Part shown: positions 37,553 to 46,374 of the stretch, piece after piece
Layout of the letters: every line of letters begins with the position of its first letter
Numbering within the stretch: position 1 is the stretch's first letter
The notes under the pieces: model-generated
What the model saw: the letters and a program-made list of their open reading frames with translations, nothing else
What the model was told of the DNA's origin: nothing
The model's database searches: none
Position numbers and translations under genes: made by a program
Assembly (NCBI GenBank): GCA_038254545.1
Contig: JBBSGB010000019.1
Span: 1-64,000, forward strand
DNA length: 64,000 nt
Origin: CAHJXF01 sp038254545
Lineage (GTDB): Bacteria > Pseudomonadota > Gammaproteobacteria > Burkholderiales > Burkholderiaceae_D
Direction: 5' to 3'

Positions 37553-38661
37553 CGGCGCGTGCATCGACCCGCGCATCGTCCGGCGCGTTGTCACTCGGTG
37601 AGCGTTTCGCGCCGATGCTGGTCGCGTGGCAGCGCACGCACGGACGTCATGCGCTGCCCTGGCAGCAACTCGATACCGGCCGCGATGCGTACCCGGTCTG
37701 GGTTGCCGAGATCATGCTGCAGCAGACGCGGGTCGCCGCCGTCATCCCGTTCTATCGACGCTTTCTCGAACGCTTTCCCGACGTGGCGGCGCTGGCCGTT
37801 GCTTCGCAGGACGAGGTGATGGCCTGCTGGAGCGGCCTTGGTTACTACTCGCGCGCGCGCAACCTGCATGCGGCCGCGCGACGAATCGTGTCCGAGTTCG
37901 GCGGCGTGTTCCCTGACGATCCGGATGCACTCGAAAGTTTGCCGGGAGTGGGCCGATCGACTGCCGCGGCGGTCGCGGTGTTCGCTTTCGGTCGCCGCGC
38001 CGCGATCCTCGACGGCAACGTCAAGCGCGTGCTTGCACGCGTGTTCGCGATCGAAGGCATCCCGTCGAGCAGCGCCACGACGCGACGCCTGTGGACTCTG
38101 GCCGTGGAGTTGTTGCCCGCGCATGATCTCGAGCGCTACACGCAGGGGCTGATGGATCTCGGCGCCACCGTCTGCACACCGCGCAACCCCGCCTGCACGT
38201 CTTGCCCGTTCGAGCTCGACTGCCACGCGCATCGTCAGGACCGCGTGGCCGAACTTCCGCACCGCGCGCCGCGCAAGCCGCTACCCGAACGGCGTGTCGC
38301 GATGCTCCTGATCACGCGCGGCAACCAGGTGCTGCTCGAACGCCGCCCACCGACCGGCATCTGGGGCGGCCTGTGGTCGCTGCCCGAATCCGAGTCGTTC
38401 GAGGATCCCGAAGAATTCCGAGCGCAAGTCGAACGCTTCGGTGAAGTGCACTCGCTCGAAAGCGAAACCGGCTTCACGCATGGCTTCACGCACTTCGTGC
38501 TGCATGCCGACGTGGTCCATGCCCGCATTCGCGAGCCGTTGCACGCGAAGCGCTGCGCGGCGTCAGTGGATTCGCTGCGATGGGTGGACAGCGCCGAAGC
38601 GCTCGAGCTTGGCTTACCGGCGCCGGTACGAACATTGATGCGTGTGCGCCTGGCCGCCTAA
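37549..38661 (+). CDS. mutY: A/G-specific adenine glycosylase
   Basis: With a TTG start at 37549, overlapping the GTPase stop as TTGA, the product has 370 residues. It removes adenine opposite 8-oxoguanine. Catalytic Glu54 (AEIMLQQT) and Asp155 (ILDGNVKRVL), the helix-hairpin-helix LPGVGRSTAAAV and the iron-sulfur ligands C-x6-C-x2-C-x5-C (CTPRNPACTSCPFELDC) are all present, followed by the NUDIX-like recognition domain. The start is uncertain: the first ATG in frame (37615) would cut into the N-terminal helix. The stop overlaps the convergent DUF2332 stop. Confidence 0.94.
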   Translation: MTARASTRASSGALSLGERFAPMLVAWQRTHGRHALPWQQLDTGRDAYPVWVAEIMLQQTRVAAVIPFYRRFLERFPDVAALAVASQDEVMACWSGLGYYSRARNLHAAARRIVSEFGGVFPDDPDALESLPGVGRSTAAAVAVFAFGRRAAILDGNVKRVLARVFAIEGIPSSSATTRRLWTLAVELLPAHDLERYTQGLMDLGATVCTPRNPACTSCPFELDCHAHRQDRVAELPHRAPRKPLPERRVAMLLITRGNQVLLERRPPTGIWGGLWSLPESESFEDPEEFRAQVERFGEVHSLESETGFTHGFTHFVLHADVVHARIREPLHAKRCAASVDSLRWVDSAEALELGLPAPVRTLMRVRLAA

Positions 38662-39824
38662 TTCTCTTCGGCCAGCCACTCGATCCAGCGACAGTGCGGA
38701 TGCGAGCGCGCCATCGTGTGCACTTCGCACGTATCGTCCGCGTTGCGGGTCGTGACGTGCCACAGCGTGGCCTCGCGACGTTCAGGGGTCGCATCGACGG
38801 GGAGCGTCGGCGCGCCCAGCCCGGCAACCACTCCGGCCGCCTCGGCTGAAATCCACACGCCATCGCGCTCGATCACGATCGCGCGCACGGCTTCGGCAAA
38901 GCGCGTCCGGGCTTCGCGATCGAAGTACGACACGACCCACGAATGGAACACGACGGGACGTATTTCACGGGCGATCGCGGCAACGACAGCCGGCAGCAGA
39001 TCGAAAGCGTCGCCGCGGCGCAGATCGAGTTTCGTTTCTGGCGCCGCATTGCGAGCCGCGATTTCCTCCATTTCGCGAGCCAGGGCGATCGCGCCAGCCA
39101 GCCGCGCGTGTCGCTCGACTTCGCTGGGCCACACACAGGCGCGCAGCCAGCGTGCGTCGCGTGAGTCCCGCACATCCAGTGGGGCGAGGTCGATGCCGAA
39201 GCGCTCGACGATTGCGGGCATCTGCGAACGATCGAGCACGGACGCATTGTCACCTTCGAATGCCGCGGGAATCATCACCGGCGACTCGGGCCCTATCACG
39301 CGCACGCTCCTGTCGGGCAGGCGATAGCCGAAACGATAGCGATCGACCAGCAGGTTGAGGCCCGCGCTGCAGCCGACGTCGATCAACGCAATCGGTTGTT
39401 CGCGTTCGAGTCCCGCGAGCATCAGGCGCAGCCCCGCGCATCGGCCGACTTCGTTGGTCTGCGTGGTGCGCTCGCGCAGCAAAGCGGCGAGCGCGTGGTG
39501 CTGCTGACTGCAGAAGTCGGCGAATGCGGCGAACGCGTGATCGACATCGACGCGTACATCGCTCGCCGGCACAACGCTGCGATAGAAGCGCGCGAGCGGA
39601 TGGACCGCACCGGCGAGTAGCAAGTCGTGCGTGGCCGCGAACAGCAATACCGGCCGGCGTTGCGGGTAGGGCGCTTCGAGCAGGAGCTCGAGGATGTCGC
39701 GGTCGCCTGCGATCGCGCGCGACAACGCGGCGTAGAGCGGCTCTCCGACGCAATCCGCGCTCGCGAAGACGCGAAAATTCTGCGCCAGCGCCGTGGCGTC
39801 GACAGGGCGCTGGTACGCGGTCAT
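38658..39824 (-). CDS. DUF2332 family protein
   Basis: The 388-residue protein matches DUF2332: an N-terminal helical part with SRAIAGDRDILELLLEAP and HPLARFYRS, then a methyltransferase-like core with LIDVGCSAGLNLLVDRYRF, which resembles the AdoMet-binding glycine loop, and VVFHSWVVSYF. An AdoMet-dependent methyltransferase is a reasonable guess but is not established. It runs convergent to mutY with overlapping stops and is followed upstream, on the same strand, by the Lon-domain gene 13 bases away. Confidence 0.8.
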   Translation of the reverse strand: MTAYQRPVDATALAQNFRVFASADCVGEPLYAALSRAIAGDRDILELLLEAPYPQRRPVLLFAATHDLLLAGAVHPLARFYRSVVPASDVRVDVDHAFAAFADFCSQQHHALAALLRERTTQTNEVGRCAGLRLMLAGLEREQPIALIDVGCSAGLNLLVDRYRFGYRLPDRSVRVIGPESPVMIPAAFEGDNASVLDRSQMPAIVERFGIDLAPLDVRDSRDARWLRACVWPSEVERHARLAGAIALAREMEEIAARNAAPETKLDLRRGDAFDLLPAVVAAIAREIRPVVFHSWVVSYFDREARTRFAEAVRAIVIERDGVWISAEAAGVVAGLGAPTLPVDATPERREATLWHVTTRNADDTCEVHTMARSHPHCRWIEWLAEEN

Positions 39825-39837
39825 CGCCGACGCACCG

Positions 39838-40479
39838 TCACACGATGCCGTGCTGCTTCAGATAGCGAAGCACGATCGCGATGCGCGTGGGACCGTCGGT
39901 CAGCGCCATCAATTTCTGCTTGGCCGCCAAGGACACCGGCAACACTTCGGAGAGGCGATTGCCGACCCAGGTGGTGTCGTCGAACCGGTAGGGTTTGCCG
40001 ATAGCCGGACCTCGGACAGCGTCGCTTTCGGCCACGCCGGATGCATGCTCGTGCGCTTCCCACTGCGACACGATGCGCTCGAGCAGCGACGCGCAGGGCA
40101 CGGCCTCCTCGGGCAGCGGCGCATAGGCCTCGTGCTCGATCGGCTCGACGTCGGCGATCATCAGTCCATCGGCTTGCACGGCATGCGAGACGATGATGAA
40201 GCGCTCGGTGCCGGTGGTTGCGATCTGCAGCACGCCGAGCTGTTCCATGTTCCAGTCGTCGATGCGTGCGCGGCATCCGATCGTCTCGGTCTCGACGCCG
40301 CGCTCGCCGACCTCGTGTCCCTTCCTGATCAGGCACACGCCGAATTCGCTCGCGTCGCGCATCGCTCGACGGATCATGTCCATGTAACGCGCTTCGAAAA
40401 TGCGCAGCGGCAAGAGGCCGCCCGGGAACAACACGGTGTTCAGCGGGAAGATCGGCAGGGTGATGCGATGTGCGCTCAA
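39838..40479 (-). CDS. Lon N-terminal (substrate-binding) domain protein
   Basis: The 213-residue protein consists only of the LON substrate-binding domain: ITLPIFPLNTVLFPGGLLPLRIFEARYMDMI, then FGVCLIRKGHEVG and GCRARIDDW, with a helical end ...LPVSLAAKQKLMALTDGPTR. There is no ATPase or protease domain. Such stand-alone proteins are common in proteobacteria and have no settled role. It is 14 bases upstream of the DUF2332 gene on the same strand. Confidence 0.9.
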   Translation of the reverse strand: MSAHRITLPIFPLNTVLFPGGLLPLRIFEARYMDMIRRAMRDASEFGVCLIRKGHEVGERGVETETIGCRARIDDWNMEQLGVLQIATTGTERFIIVSHAVQADGLMIADVEPIEHEAYAPLPEEAVPCASLLERIVSQWEAHEHASGVAESDAVRGPAIGKPYRFDDTTWVGNRLSEVLPVSLAAKQKLMALTDGPTRIAIVLRYLKQHGIV

Positions 40480-40561
40480 CGCGACGAACCTGGTGACTCG
40501 AGCCTGTGAATCTATTCGTTGAAACCGATGTTGAATCCGATCCTCGAAGCCGATCGATGGT

Positions 40562-41470
40562 TCAGGTTGCCGCGGGAACGGACGTCGATGCGCGCCCCAT
40601 CATCCACGCCAGAGCGCGATGGCGGACCAGGACCGGTTGCACGCTGCGCAGGCGACGCGCGAGCGTTTCAACGCAATAGACCGACCGATGCTGACCGCCG
40701 GTGCATCCGATCGCGATCGTCAGATAACTGCGACTGTCGGCCGCGTATGCGGGTAGCCATTGGGTCACGAAGCCCTCGATGTCATCGACCATGTGACCGA
40801 CTTCTGGCACGGCTTCGAGAAAATCGATCACCGGCTGATCGAGCCCGGTCAGGAGCTTCAATTCCGGGACGTAGAACGGATTGGGAAGGCAGCGCACATC
40901 GAACACCAGGTCGGCGTCCGCGGGCACGCCCTGCTTGTACGCGAACGACTCGAACGACAACGTGAGCGCCGCGCGCTCGCTGCCGATGAAATCGCTCACC
41001 CACTGGCGCAGGGCCTGCGCGGGAAGGCGGCTGGTATCGATCAGATGACCGAGACCCTCGAGCGGGTCGAGCAGACGGCGCTCCTTGTCTATGCTTTCGG
41101 GCAGGCCAGGGGCACCTGCCGATGGCTCGGTCGCCCAGGCGCTCGTGGACAGCGGATGACGCCTGCGCGTTTCCGAATAGCGCTGCACCAGCGTCGCCGT
41201 ATCGGCGGTGAGGAAAAGCAGTTGCACGCCATGGCCGCGCTCGCGCAGCACCGGCAAAAGAGCGGGCAATTCGGTGACGGCCTCGACGCCCGCGCGCACG
41301 TCGATGCTGACTGCTGCGCGTTTGACGCCACGTTTTTCGAGATCGACGATCAGGTCGCCCAGGAAGCGCGCGGGGAGGTTGTCGACGACCGCGTAGCCGG
41401 CATCCTCGAGCACATGCAGGGCGATCGATTTGCCGGAACCGGACATGCCGGTGACGAGGACGACTCGCAT
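40562..41470 (-). CDS. rapZ: RNase adapter protein RapZ
   Basis: The 302-residue protein has an N-terminal P-loop GMSGSGKS (residues 8-15), a second nucleotide motif near LFLTADTATLVQRYSETRRRHPL, and the C-terminal RNA-binding part with FDVRCLPNPFYV and IAIGCTGGQHRSVYCVE. In E. coli RapZ guides RNase E to the small RNA GlmZ and so sets glucosamine-6-phosphate synthase level. The length is about 18 residues above E. coli, explained by a middle insert (WATEPSAGAPGLPESIDKE). It is part of the rpoN-ptsN neighbourhood as in E. coli. Confidence 0.95.
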   Translation of the reverse strand: MRVVLVTGMSGSGKSIALHVLEDAGYAVVDNLPARFLGDLIVDLEKRGVKRAAVSIDVRAGVEAVTELPALLPVLRERGHGVQLLFLTADTATLVQRYSETRRRHPLSTSAWATEPSAGAPGLPESIDKERRLLDPLEGLGHLIDTSRLPAQALRQWVSDFIGSERAALTLSFESFAYKQGVPADADLVFDVRCLPNPFYVPELKLLTGLDQPVIDFLEAVPEVGHMVDDIEGFVTQWLPAYAADSRSYLTIAIGCTGGQHRSVYCVETLARRLRSVQPVLVRHRALAWMMGRASTSVPAAT

Positions 41471-41500
41471 AAGAAAATCAGATCAACGCGGCGATGACGC

Positions 41501-41531
41501 AATAAAGGAACGGGCCGCTCGGGCCCGTTCC
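41501..41531 (-). terminator. Intrinsic terminator after psiF
   Basis: GGAACGGGCC (41507-41516) and GGCCCGTTCC (41522-41531) pair perfectly over 10 bp with a 5-base loop. On the minus strand the stem is followed by TTTATT (41506-41501). It separates psiF from rapZ. Confidence 0.85.
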
Positions 41532-41578
41532 GGGGACTGCGTTCCAGTCACGACGCTGCGTCATGGAGCCCTGCGTCG

Positions 41579-41869
41579 TCAACCCTTCAGGCAATCGCTC
41601 ATGAAGGCCTTGCGCTCGTCGCCCTTCTTGCCAGCAGCGTCCTTGTTGCACATCTTCATCTTGTCTTGCTGCGTCATCTTCTTGGCCGAAAGGCAGGTCT
41701 TCATGAAGGCCTTGCGCTCGTCGCCCTTCTTGTCGCCCGCATCCTGATTGCAGGTGGCCATCTTGCTCTGCTGGCCGGTCATCTCCTTGTCGGCGGCGAA
41801 CGCCGAAGTACATATGAAGGGCGCTGCAATACAGAGCGCACCGACCAACCGGATCACGTTTTTCTTCAC
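41579..41869 (-). CDS. psiF: PsiF repeat-containing exported protein
   Basis: The 96-residue protein has a signal peptide ending TSAFA and two PsiF repeats of 34 residues: MATCNQDAGDKKGDERKAFM KTCLSA and MKMCNKDAAGKKGDERKAFM SDCLKG (each split here for reading). E. coli psiF is phosphate-starvation inducible with no known activity. The two repeats are near identical also at DNA level. It is inserted between hprK and rapZ and has its own terminator, so it looks like a separate transcription unit. Confidence 0.9.
   Translation of the reverse strand: MKKNVIRLVGALCIAAPFICTSAFAADKEMTGQQSKMATCNQDAGDKKGDERKAFMKTCLSAKKMTQQDKMKMCNKDAAGKKGDERKAFMSDCLKG
41599..41732 (-). repeat. 32-bp direct repeat inside psiF
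   Basis: The same 32 bases occur at 41599-41630 and 41701-41732, 102 bases (34 codons) apart. They encode the conserved KKGDERKAFM part of each PsiF repeat, so the DNA repeat reflects duplication of the protein unit. Confidence 0.9.
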
Positions 41870-41992
41870 GGCATTCTCCTCAGATGGGCAAAAAAAGGAA
41901 TGAAGCGGGATGCAAGCGGACGAGCAGGGCCAATGAGCCGGCGATCATTTAAGCACAAGGTCTTCTGTCTGCGCATCCATCGAATGCATCAC

Positions 41993-42008
41993 GCCATCGC
42001 GCGATGGC
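41993..42008. repeat. 16-bp palindrome directly after hprK
   Basis: GCCATCGC (41993-42000) is followed by its reverse complement GCGATGGC (42001-42008), immediately adjoining the hprK stop codon. As RNA it could fold with a 4-base loop, but no T-run follows on the minus strand. Confidence 0.4.
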
Positions 42009-42977
42009 CTACTCCGTATCCATGCGGCTGTTCTCGTGAACCGCCGCCGATTGTCGTGTCATGAAGTCGCCCATCGTATCGACGCCGCGCAACTGCAGGA
42101 TGGTGTTGCGCACCGCGGCCTCGGTCAGCACCGCGATATTGCGGCCCAGGCCGACCGGGATGACGACCTTGCGTACTTCGATGCCCAGCACGTTCTCGGT
42201 CAACACGTCGAGCGGCAGGCGCTGGTACTTTTCTTCGAGCGTGCTGTGCTTGACGAGGTGGACGATCATGCGCAGCCGCATCTTGCGACGCACCGCGGTC
42301 TCGCCGAAGATGGCCTTGATGTCGAGCAGGCCCAAGCCGCGCACCTCGAGCAGGTTGGCCAGCAAGCTCGGGCAGTGACCTTCGATGGTGTACGGTCCCA
42401 CGCGTGCGAGCTCGACGACATCGTCGGCCACAAGGCCGTGGCCGCGCGAAATCAATTCGAGTCCCAGCTCGCTCTTGCCCAGACCCGACTCGCCGGTGAT
42501 GAGGATGCCCACTCCGAGCACGTCCATCAGCACGCCGTGCATCACGCATCGGTCGGCGAGCTTCTTGCCCAGATAGGCGCGCAAGGCCTCGATGATGTGG
42601 ACGGCGGGAAAGGTCGATGCGATCAGCGCGATGCGCGCTTTCTCGCACGCGTCGAGAAATTCCTGCCGTGGATAGAGGCCGTCTCCATAGATGATCGCCG
42701 GAGGCGGCCGATAGCCCAGATCGACCAGCCAGTTGGAGCGCCGGCGCTCCGACAGCATCCTGAAATATTCGACCTCGCGAGTGCCGATCACCTGGATCCG
42801 GTTCGGATGGATCAGGTTGTAGTAGCCGATCAGGTCGGTGACTGCGAGGTGCGCGTCCTTCAACGCACTATCGGCCTGGGCCCGCACCTCGGGATCGGCC
42901 TCGACCGCCTCGTCGACGATCCACGAAAGCCCGAGTGCCTCGCGGTTGTCGTCGAACAACTGGCGGACGGTGGACAT
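42009..42977 (-). CDS. hprK: HPr kinase/phosphorylase
   Basis: The 322-residue protein has Walker A GESGLGKS (residues 162-169), the following ISRGHGLVADD loop and the HprK signature EVRGLGLLDIKAIFG. It phosphorylates and dephosphorylates a serine of HPr. In betaproteobacteria it accompanies an incomplete PTS that has regulatory rather than sugar-uptake roles. It lies 44 bases downstream of ptsN on the same strand, consistent with one operon rpoN-hpf-ptsN-hprK. Confidence 0.96.
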   Translation of the reverse strand: MSTVRQLFDDNREALGLSWIVDEAVEADPEVRAQADSALKDAHLAVTDLIGYYNLIHPNRIQVIGTREVEYFRMLSERRRSNWLVDLGYRPPPAIIYGDGLYPRQEFLDACEKARIALIASTFPAVHIIEALRAYLGKKLADRCVMHGVLMDVLGVGILITGESGLGKSELGLELISRGHGLVADDVVELARVGPYTIEGHCPSLLANLLEVRGLGLLDIKAIFGETAVRRKMRLRMIVHLVKHSTLEEKYQRLPLDVLTENVLGIEVRKVVIPVGLGRNIAVLTEAAVRNTILQLRGVDTMGDFMTRQSAAVHENSRMDTE

Positions 42978-43021
42978 CGATCTAGAAATTCAGCGACGCC
43001 ACGCGATACGCCAGCATTGCC

Positions 43022-43492
43022 TTACGCGGCGGGCCTGAAGGGTTCCCATTCCACGAGCATGCGATGCACGCTGCCCGCATCCGGCGCTTTGGCCAGCGAT
43101 TCGCGGAAGGTGGGGTCCGACAGCATTTGTGCGAGTTCGGAAAGAATTTCCAGATGCGCTTGCGTGGCCTGCTCGGGAACCATCAGGAACACCAGGATGG
43201 AAACCGGCTTGCCATCGGGCGCATCGAAGGGAATCGGCTCGGCCAGTCGTATAAATGCAGCGACCGGTTCGCGCAGGCCCTTGATGCGGCCGTGCGGGAT
43301 CGCGATCTGCTGACCGAGGCCGGTGGAGCCGAGGCGCTCGCGCGCGAACAGGCTGTCGAAGACCTTGCTGCGCGCCAGCCCCTGGTTGTTCTCGAACAGC
43401 AGACCGGCTTGTTCGAACACGCGCTTCTTGCTCGACGCTTCGAGATCCAGCACGACGTTCGCCGGCGGAAGCAACTTGCAGATGAGATTCAT
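43022..43492 (-). CDS. ptsN: PTS nitrogen-regulatory protein EIIA(Ntr)
   Basis: The 156-residue protein is an EIIA domain of the fructose/mannitol class, with phosphorylated His67 in AIPHGRI and the downstream VFLMVPEQATQAHLEILSELAQ. EIIA(Ntr) regulates potassium transport, sigma-54-linked and stress functions by direct binding. I use the ATG at 43492; a GTG two codons upstream is possible, and no clear ribosome-binding site decides. It sits between hpf and hprK. Confidence 0.94.
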   Translation of the reverse strand: MNLICKLLPPANVVLDLEASSKKRVFEQAGLLFENNQGLARSKVFDSLFARERLGSTGLGQQIAIPHGRIKGLREPVAAFIRLAEPIPFDAPDGKPVSILVFLMVPEQATQAHLEILSELAQMLSDPTFRESLAKAPDAGSVHRMLVEWEPFRPAA

Positions 43493-43603
43493 GAACACTG
43501 CGGCAGGAGGTCCTGGAAATATCCGCGCTTGCGGTGGTTTCCGGCATACCGCTGGTTTGGCAAAGCGCGGATTATAGACTCGCCCGAGCTCGGTCCCCGG
43601 ACT

Positions 43604-43924
43604 CTAGGCCGTGACCTGACGCTTGAGCGGCTCGGCGTTGTGCGCCTTGACGCATTCCTTGTGCTTCACCACCTGCCGATCGAGCTTGTCGATCAACAGA
43701 TCGACGGCCGCGTAGAGGTCTTCGTCGGTCGCTTCGCAATGCAGATCCTTGCCCCGCAAGTGCAGGTTGATCTCGGCCTTCTGTCGCAGTTTCTCCACCG
43801 ACATGACCACTGTTACGTCGATCACCTGATCGAAGTGTCGCCTCACCCGTTCGAGCTTGTTCATCACGTATTCGCGAATAGCCGGCGTCACGTCGAGATG
43901 ATGTCCGCTGATGGTGAGGTTCAT
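43604..43924 (-). CDS. hpf: Ribosome hibernation promoting factor, short form
   Basis: The 106-residue protein begins MNLTISGHHLDVTPAIREYV and has the HPF/RaiA fold pattern VEKLRQKAEINLHLRGKDLHCEA and YAAVDLLIDKLDRQVVKHKE. It binds stationary-phase ribosomes to form 100S dimers. The ATG at 43924 has AAAGGAGTGACC just upstream, an excellent ribosome-binding site; the frame extends to 44053 but that overlaps rpoN. It lies between rpoN and ptsN. Confidence 0.95.
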   Translation of the reverse strand: MNLTISGHHLDVTPAIREYVMNKLERVRRHFDQVIDVTVVMSVEKLRQKAEINLHLRGKDLHCEATDEDLYAAVDLLIDKLDRQVVKHKECVKAHNAEPLKRQVTA

Positions 43925-43994
43925 GGTCACTCCTTTCAAGGGCACTGCAGGAATGCGGAGTCGAGCCGGGCGTGTCGCCACGAGCGGGTCCGCG

Positions 43995-45521
43995 TCAAAG
44001 AGTCTTCCGAAGGCTGACAGGGGGAATGCGCAAAGATTCACGGTATTTTGCAATCGTACGCCGAGCCACGACGATGCCTTGTTCGCCCAGCATCTCGGCG
44101 ATCTTGCTGTCCGACAGCGGCTTCTTCACATCCTCGGCGCTGACCAGTTGCTTGATCAATGCGCGAATCGCGGTGGACGACGCTGCCCCGCCGGCATCGG
44201 TGGCCACATGGCTGCCGAAGAAGTACTTGAGCTCGAACACGCCGAACGGGGTGAGCATGAACTTCTGCGTGGTCACGCGCGAGATGGTGGATTCGTGCAG
44301 GCCGAGCGTGTCGGCGATCTCGCGCAGCACCAGCGGGCGCATCGCGACCTCGCCGTGCGTGAAGAAATTGCGCTGACGCTCGACGATCGCTTCGGACACC
44401 CGAAGGATGGTATCGAATCGTTGCTGCACGTTCTTGATCAGCCAGCGCGCTTCCTGCAGACGCGAGCCCATGTTCGCTGCGCCGTCGGTGCCGCGCTGCT
44501 CGCGCAGCACGCGCGCGTAAGCCTGATTGATCGAAAGCTTGGGCATCACCTCGGGATTGAGGAAGGCCTGCCAATGGCTCCTGACCTTCCTGACGACCAC
44601 ATCGGGCAGAACGTAGTTCGACTCGTGCTTGGCAAATGAACGACCGGGATGCGGCTGGAGGCGCCTGATCAACGATTGCGCATCGCGCAGAAGGTCGTCG
44701 CTGCACTGATAGATGCGGCGCAGCCGCGTGAAGTCGCGCCCTGCGAGCAGCGCGAGGTTTTCGATGACGAGGCGCAACGCAAGCTCGCGCACCAAGGCGG
44801 GAGCGTCGCGAGCGGGTCCGCTTTCTTCGCGCCGCAGTTGCAGCGCCAGGCACTCCGACGCGCTGCGCGCACCGATGCCCACCGGATCGAAACTCTGGAG
44901 CAGGCGCAACGCCGTCGACAGTTCGTCGATCTCGATCTCGAGCTCGGCCGGGAGCATCGCGATGATGTCTTCGAGTTCTTCGCCCAGATAACCTTCTTCG
45001 TCGAGCGCCTCGATCAACACGGAGACCAGCCCACGGTCGCGGTCGCCCAGCTTCTTGAGCGCCAGTTGTCCCAGCAGGTGTTCGCGCAGCGTGACGGTGG
45101 CGGTGTTGGCGTGCGACAGGTCGCGGTCGTCCTCGCCGCCCTCGCCACGCCGCTCGCTCGAATTCCAGTCGGTCGCGGCAAGGTCGTCACCGCGACGCTC
45201 GGCGCCTTCGAACTCGCTCGGCTGTCCGATGTCGGTGCCGTGATCGCGCGCTGCGTCCGAGGAGACGTCGCCGGTGTAGTTCGATGACGACGCGTCGAAC
45301 AAGTCGTCGGCCGCGGAACGCTTCAAGGTGCCGTCGGCCGCCAGCTGGACCACCGAACCCATGGGATCGTCGCTGCGCTCGAGCAGCGGATTCTCCGCCA
45401 GCGCGAGCTCGATCTCTTGATTGAGTTCGAGCGTCGACAACTGCAGCAGGCGAATCGACTGTTGCAGTTGGGGTGTCAGCGCAAGGTGCTGCGAGACGCG
45501 GAGTTGAAGGACTTGCTTCAT
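43995..45521 (-). CDS. rpoN: RNA polymerase sigma-54 factor
   Basis: The 508-residue protein has the Gln/Leu-rich region I (LRVSQHLALTPQLQQSIRLLQ), an acidic region II, core-binding helices, the helix-turn-helix around LREIADTLGLHESTISRVTTQK and the RpoN box ARRTIAKYRESL near the C-terminus. It directs transcription from -24/-12 promoters with enhancer-binding activators. Length is typical. It follows lptB by 28 bases on the same strand, as in E. coli. Confidence 0.97.
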   Translation of the reverse strand: MKQVLQLRVSQHLALTPQLQQSIRLLQLSTLELNQEIELALAENPLLERSDDPMGSVVQLAADGTLKRSAADDLFDASSSNYTGDVSSDAARDHGTDIGQPSEFEGAERRGDDLAATDWNSSERRGEGGEDDRDLSHANTATVTLREHLLGQLALKKLGDRDRGLVSVLIEALDEEGYLGEELEDIIAMLPAELEIEIDELSTALRLLQSFDPVGIGARSASECLALQLRREESGPARDAPALVRELALRLVIENLALLAGRDFTRLRRIYQCSDDLLRDAQSLIRRLQPHPGRSFAKHESNYVLPDVVVRKVRSHWQAFLNPEVMPKLSINQAYARVLREQRGTDGAANMGSRLQEARWLIKNVQQRFDTILRVSEAIVERQRNFFTHGEVAMRPLVLREIADTLGLHESTISRVTTQKFMLTPFGVFELKYFFGSHVATDAGGAASSTAIRALIKQLVSAEDVKKPLSDSKIAEMLGEQGIVVARRTIAKYRESLRIPPVSLRKTL

Positions 45522-45549
45522 CGATTTACGTGCCGCTTTACATTCTCAA

Positions 45550-46374
45550 TCACATGCGGAAGTGTTCACCAAGATACACGCGCCGTACGCTTTCATCGCC
45601 AATGATTTCGTCGGGCCGACCTGCGGCAAGGACCGACCCTGCGTTGATGATGTATGCGTGATCGCAGATGCCCAGCGTTTCGCGCACGTTGTGGTCGGTG
45701 ATGAGTACGCCGATGTCGCGCGATTTGAGGAAACGCACGATGCGCTGGATCTCGATCACCGCGATCGGGTCGATGCCGGCGAACGGTTCGTCGAGCAGGA
45801 TGAAACGCGGCGACGTCGCCAGCGCGCGTGCGATCTCGACGCGGCGCCTTTCGCCGCCCGACAGCGACAGCGCGCTGTTGGTGCGCAGGTGCGTGATCTG
45901 CAGGTCCGCGAGCAGCGCTTCGAGACGCGCATGGATCGCGGCCTTGGACAGGCTTCGTCCGTCGAGGTCGCGTTGCAGTTCGAGCACGGCGCGCACGTTG
46001 TCCTGGACATCGAGTTGCCGGAACACCGAGGCTTCCTGCGGCAGGTATGAGAGCCCCAGGCGCGCGCGTCTGTGTATCGGCAACCGCGTGAGCGATGTGC
46101 CGTCGAGCGTGATCGAGCCGGCGTCGGCGCCAACCAGGCCGAGCATCATGTAGAAGCAGGTGGTCTTGCCCGCGCCGTTGGGGCCGAGCAAGCCCACTAC
46201 TTCGCCGCTCTTGACCGTCAGTGAAACGTCGTGGACGACGGTGCGCTTGCCATAGGTCTTCTGAAGATGGGCTGCTTCGAACGTCGACGCCGATGTGCCG
46301 GCGCGGGGCGTCGATGCGGCCTCCGGCGTTGCCTTGCCGGCGGCGTCGGTCAGCGACGTCTCGACCGAGTCCAT
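45550..46374 (-). CDS. lptB: LPS export ABC transporter ATPase LptB
   Basis: The 274-residue ATPase powers extraction of LPS from the inner membrane with LptF and LptG. Walker A is GPNGAGKT (64-71), the Q-loop region is LSYLPQEASVFRQL, the signature is LSGGERRRVEIARAL and Walker B is FILLDEPFAGIDP. An N-terminal extension of about 30 residues rich in Ala/Thr/Ser precedes the usual start. Its start codon overlaps the lptA stop as TAATG, showing tight coupling. lptFG are not in this window. Confidence 0.96.
   Translation of the reverse strand: MDSVETSLTDAAGKATPEAASTPRAGTSASTFEAAHLQKTYGKRTVVHDVSLTVKSGEVVGLLGPNGAGKTTCFYMMLGLVGADAGSITLDGTSLTRLPIHRRARLGLSYLPQEASVFRQLDVQDNVRAVLELQRDLDGRSLSKAAIHARLEALLADLQITHLRTNSALSLSGGERRRVEIARALATSPRFILLDEPFAGIDPIAVIEIQRIVRFLKSRDIGVLITDHNVRETLGICDHAYIINAGSVLAAGRPDEIIGDESVRRVYLGEHFRM

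Noticed and set aside
41599..41732. Direct repeats as a mobile element or CRISPR-like unit
   Set aside because: Only two copies, in frame, encoding the PsiF protein repeat.
41993..42008. Palindrome after hprK as a recombination or attachment site
   Set aside because: No integrase, duplicated flank or foreign gene lies nearby; a 3'-end hairpin is a simpler reading.
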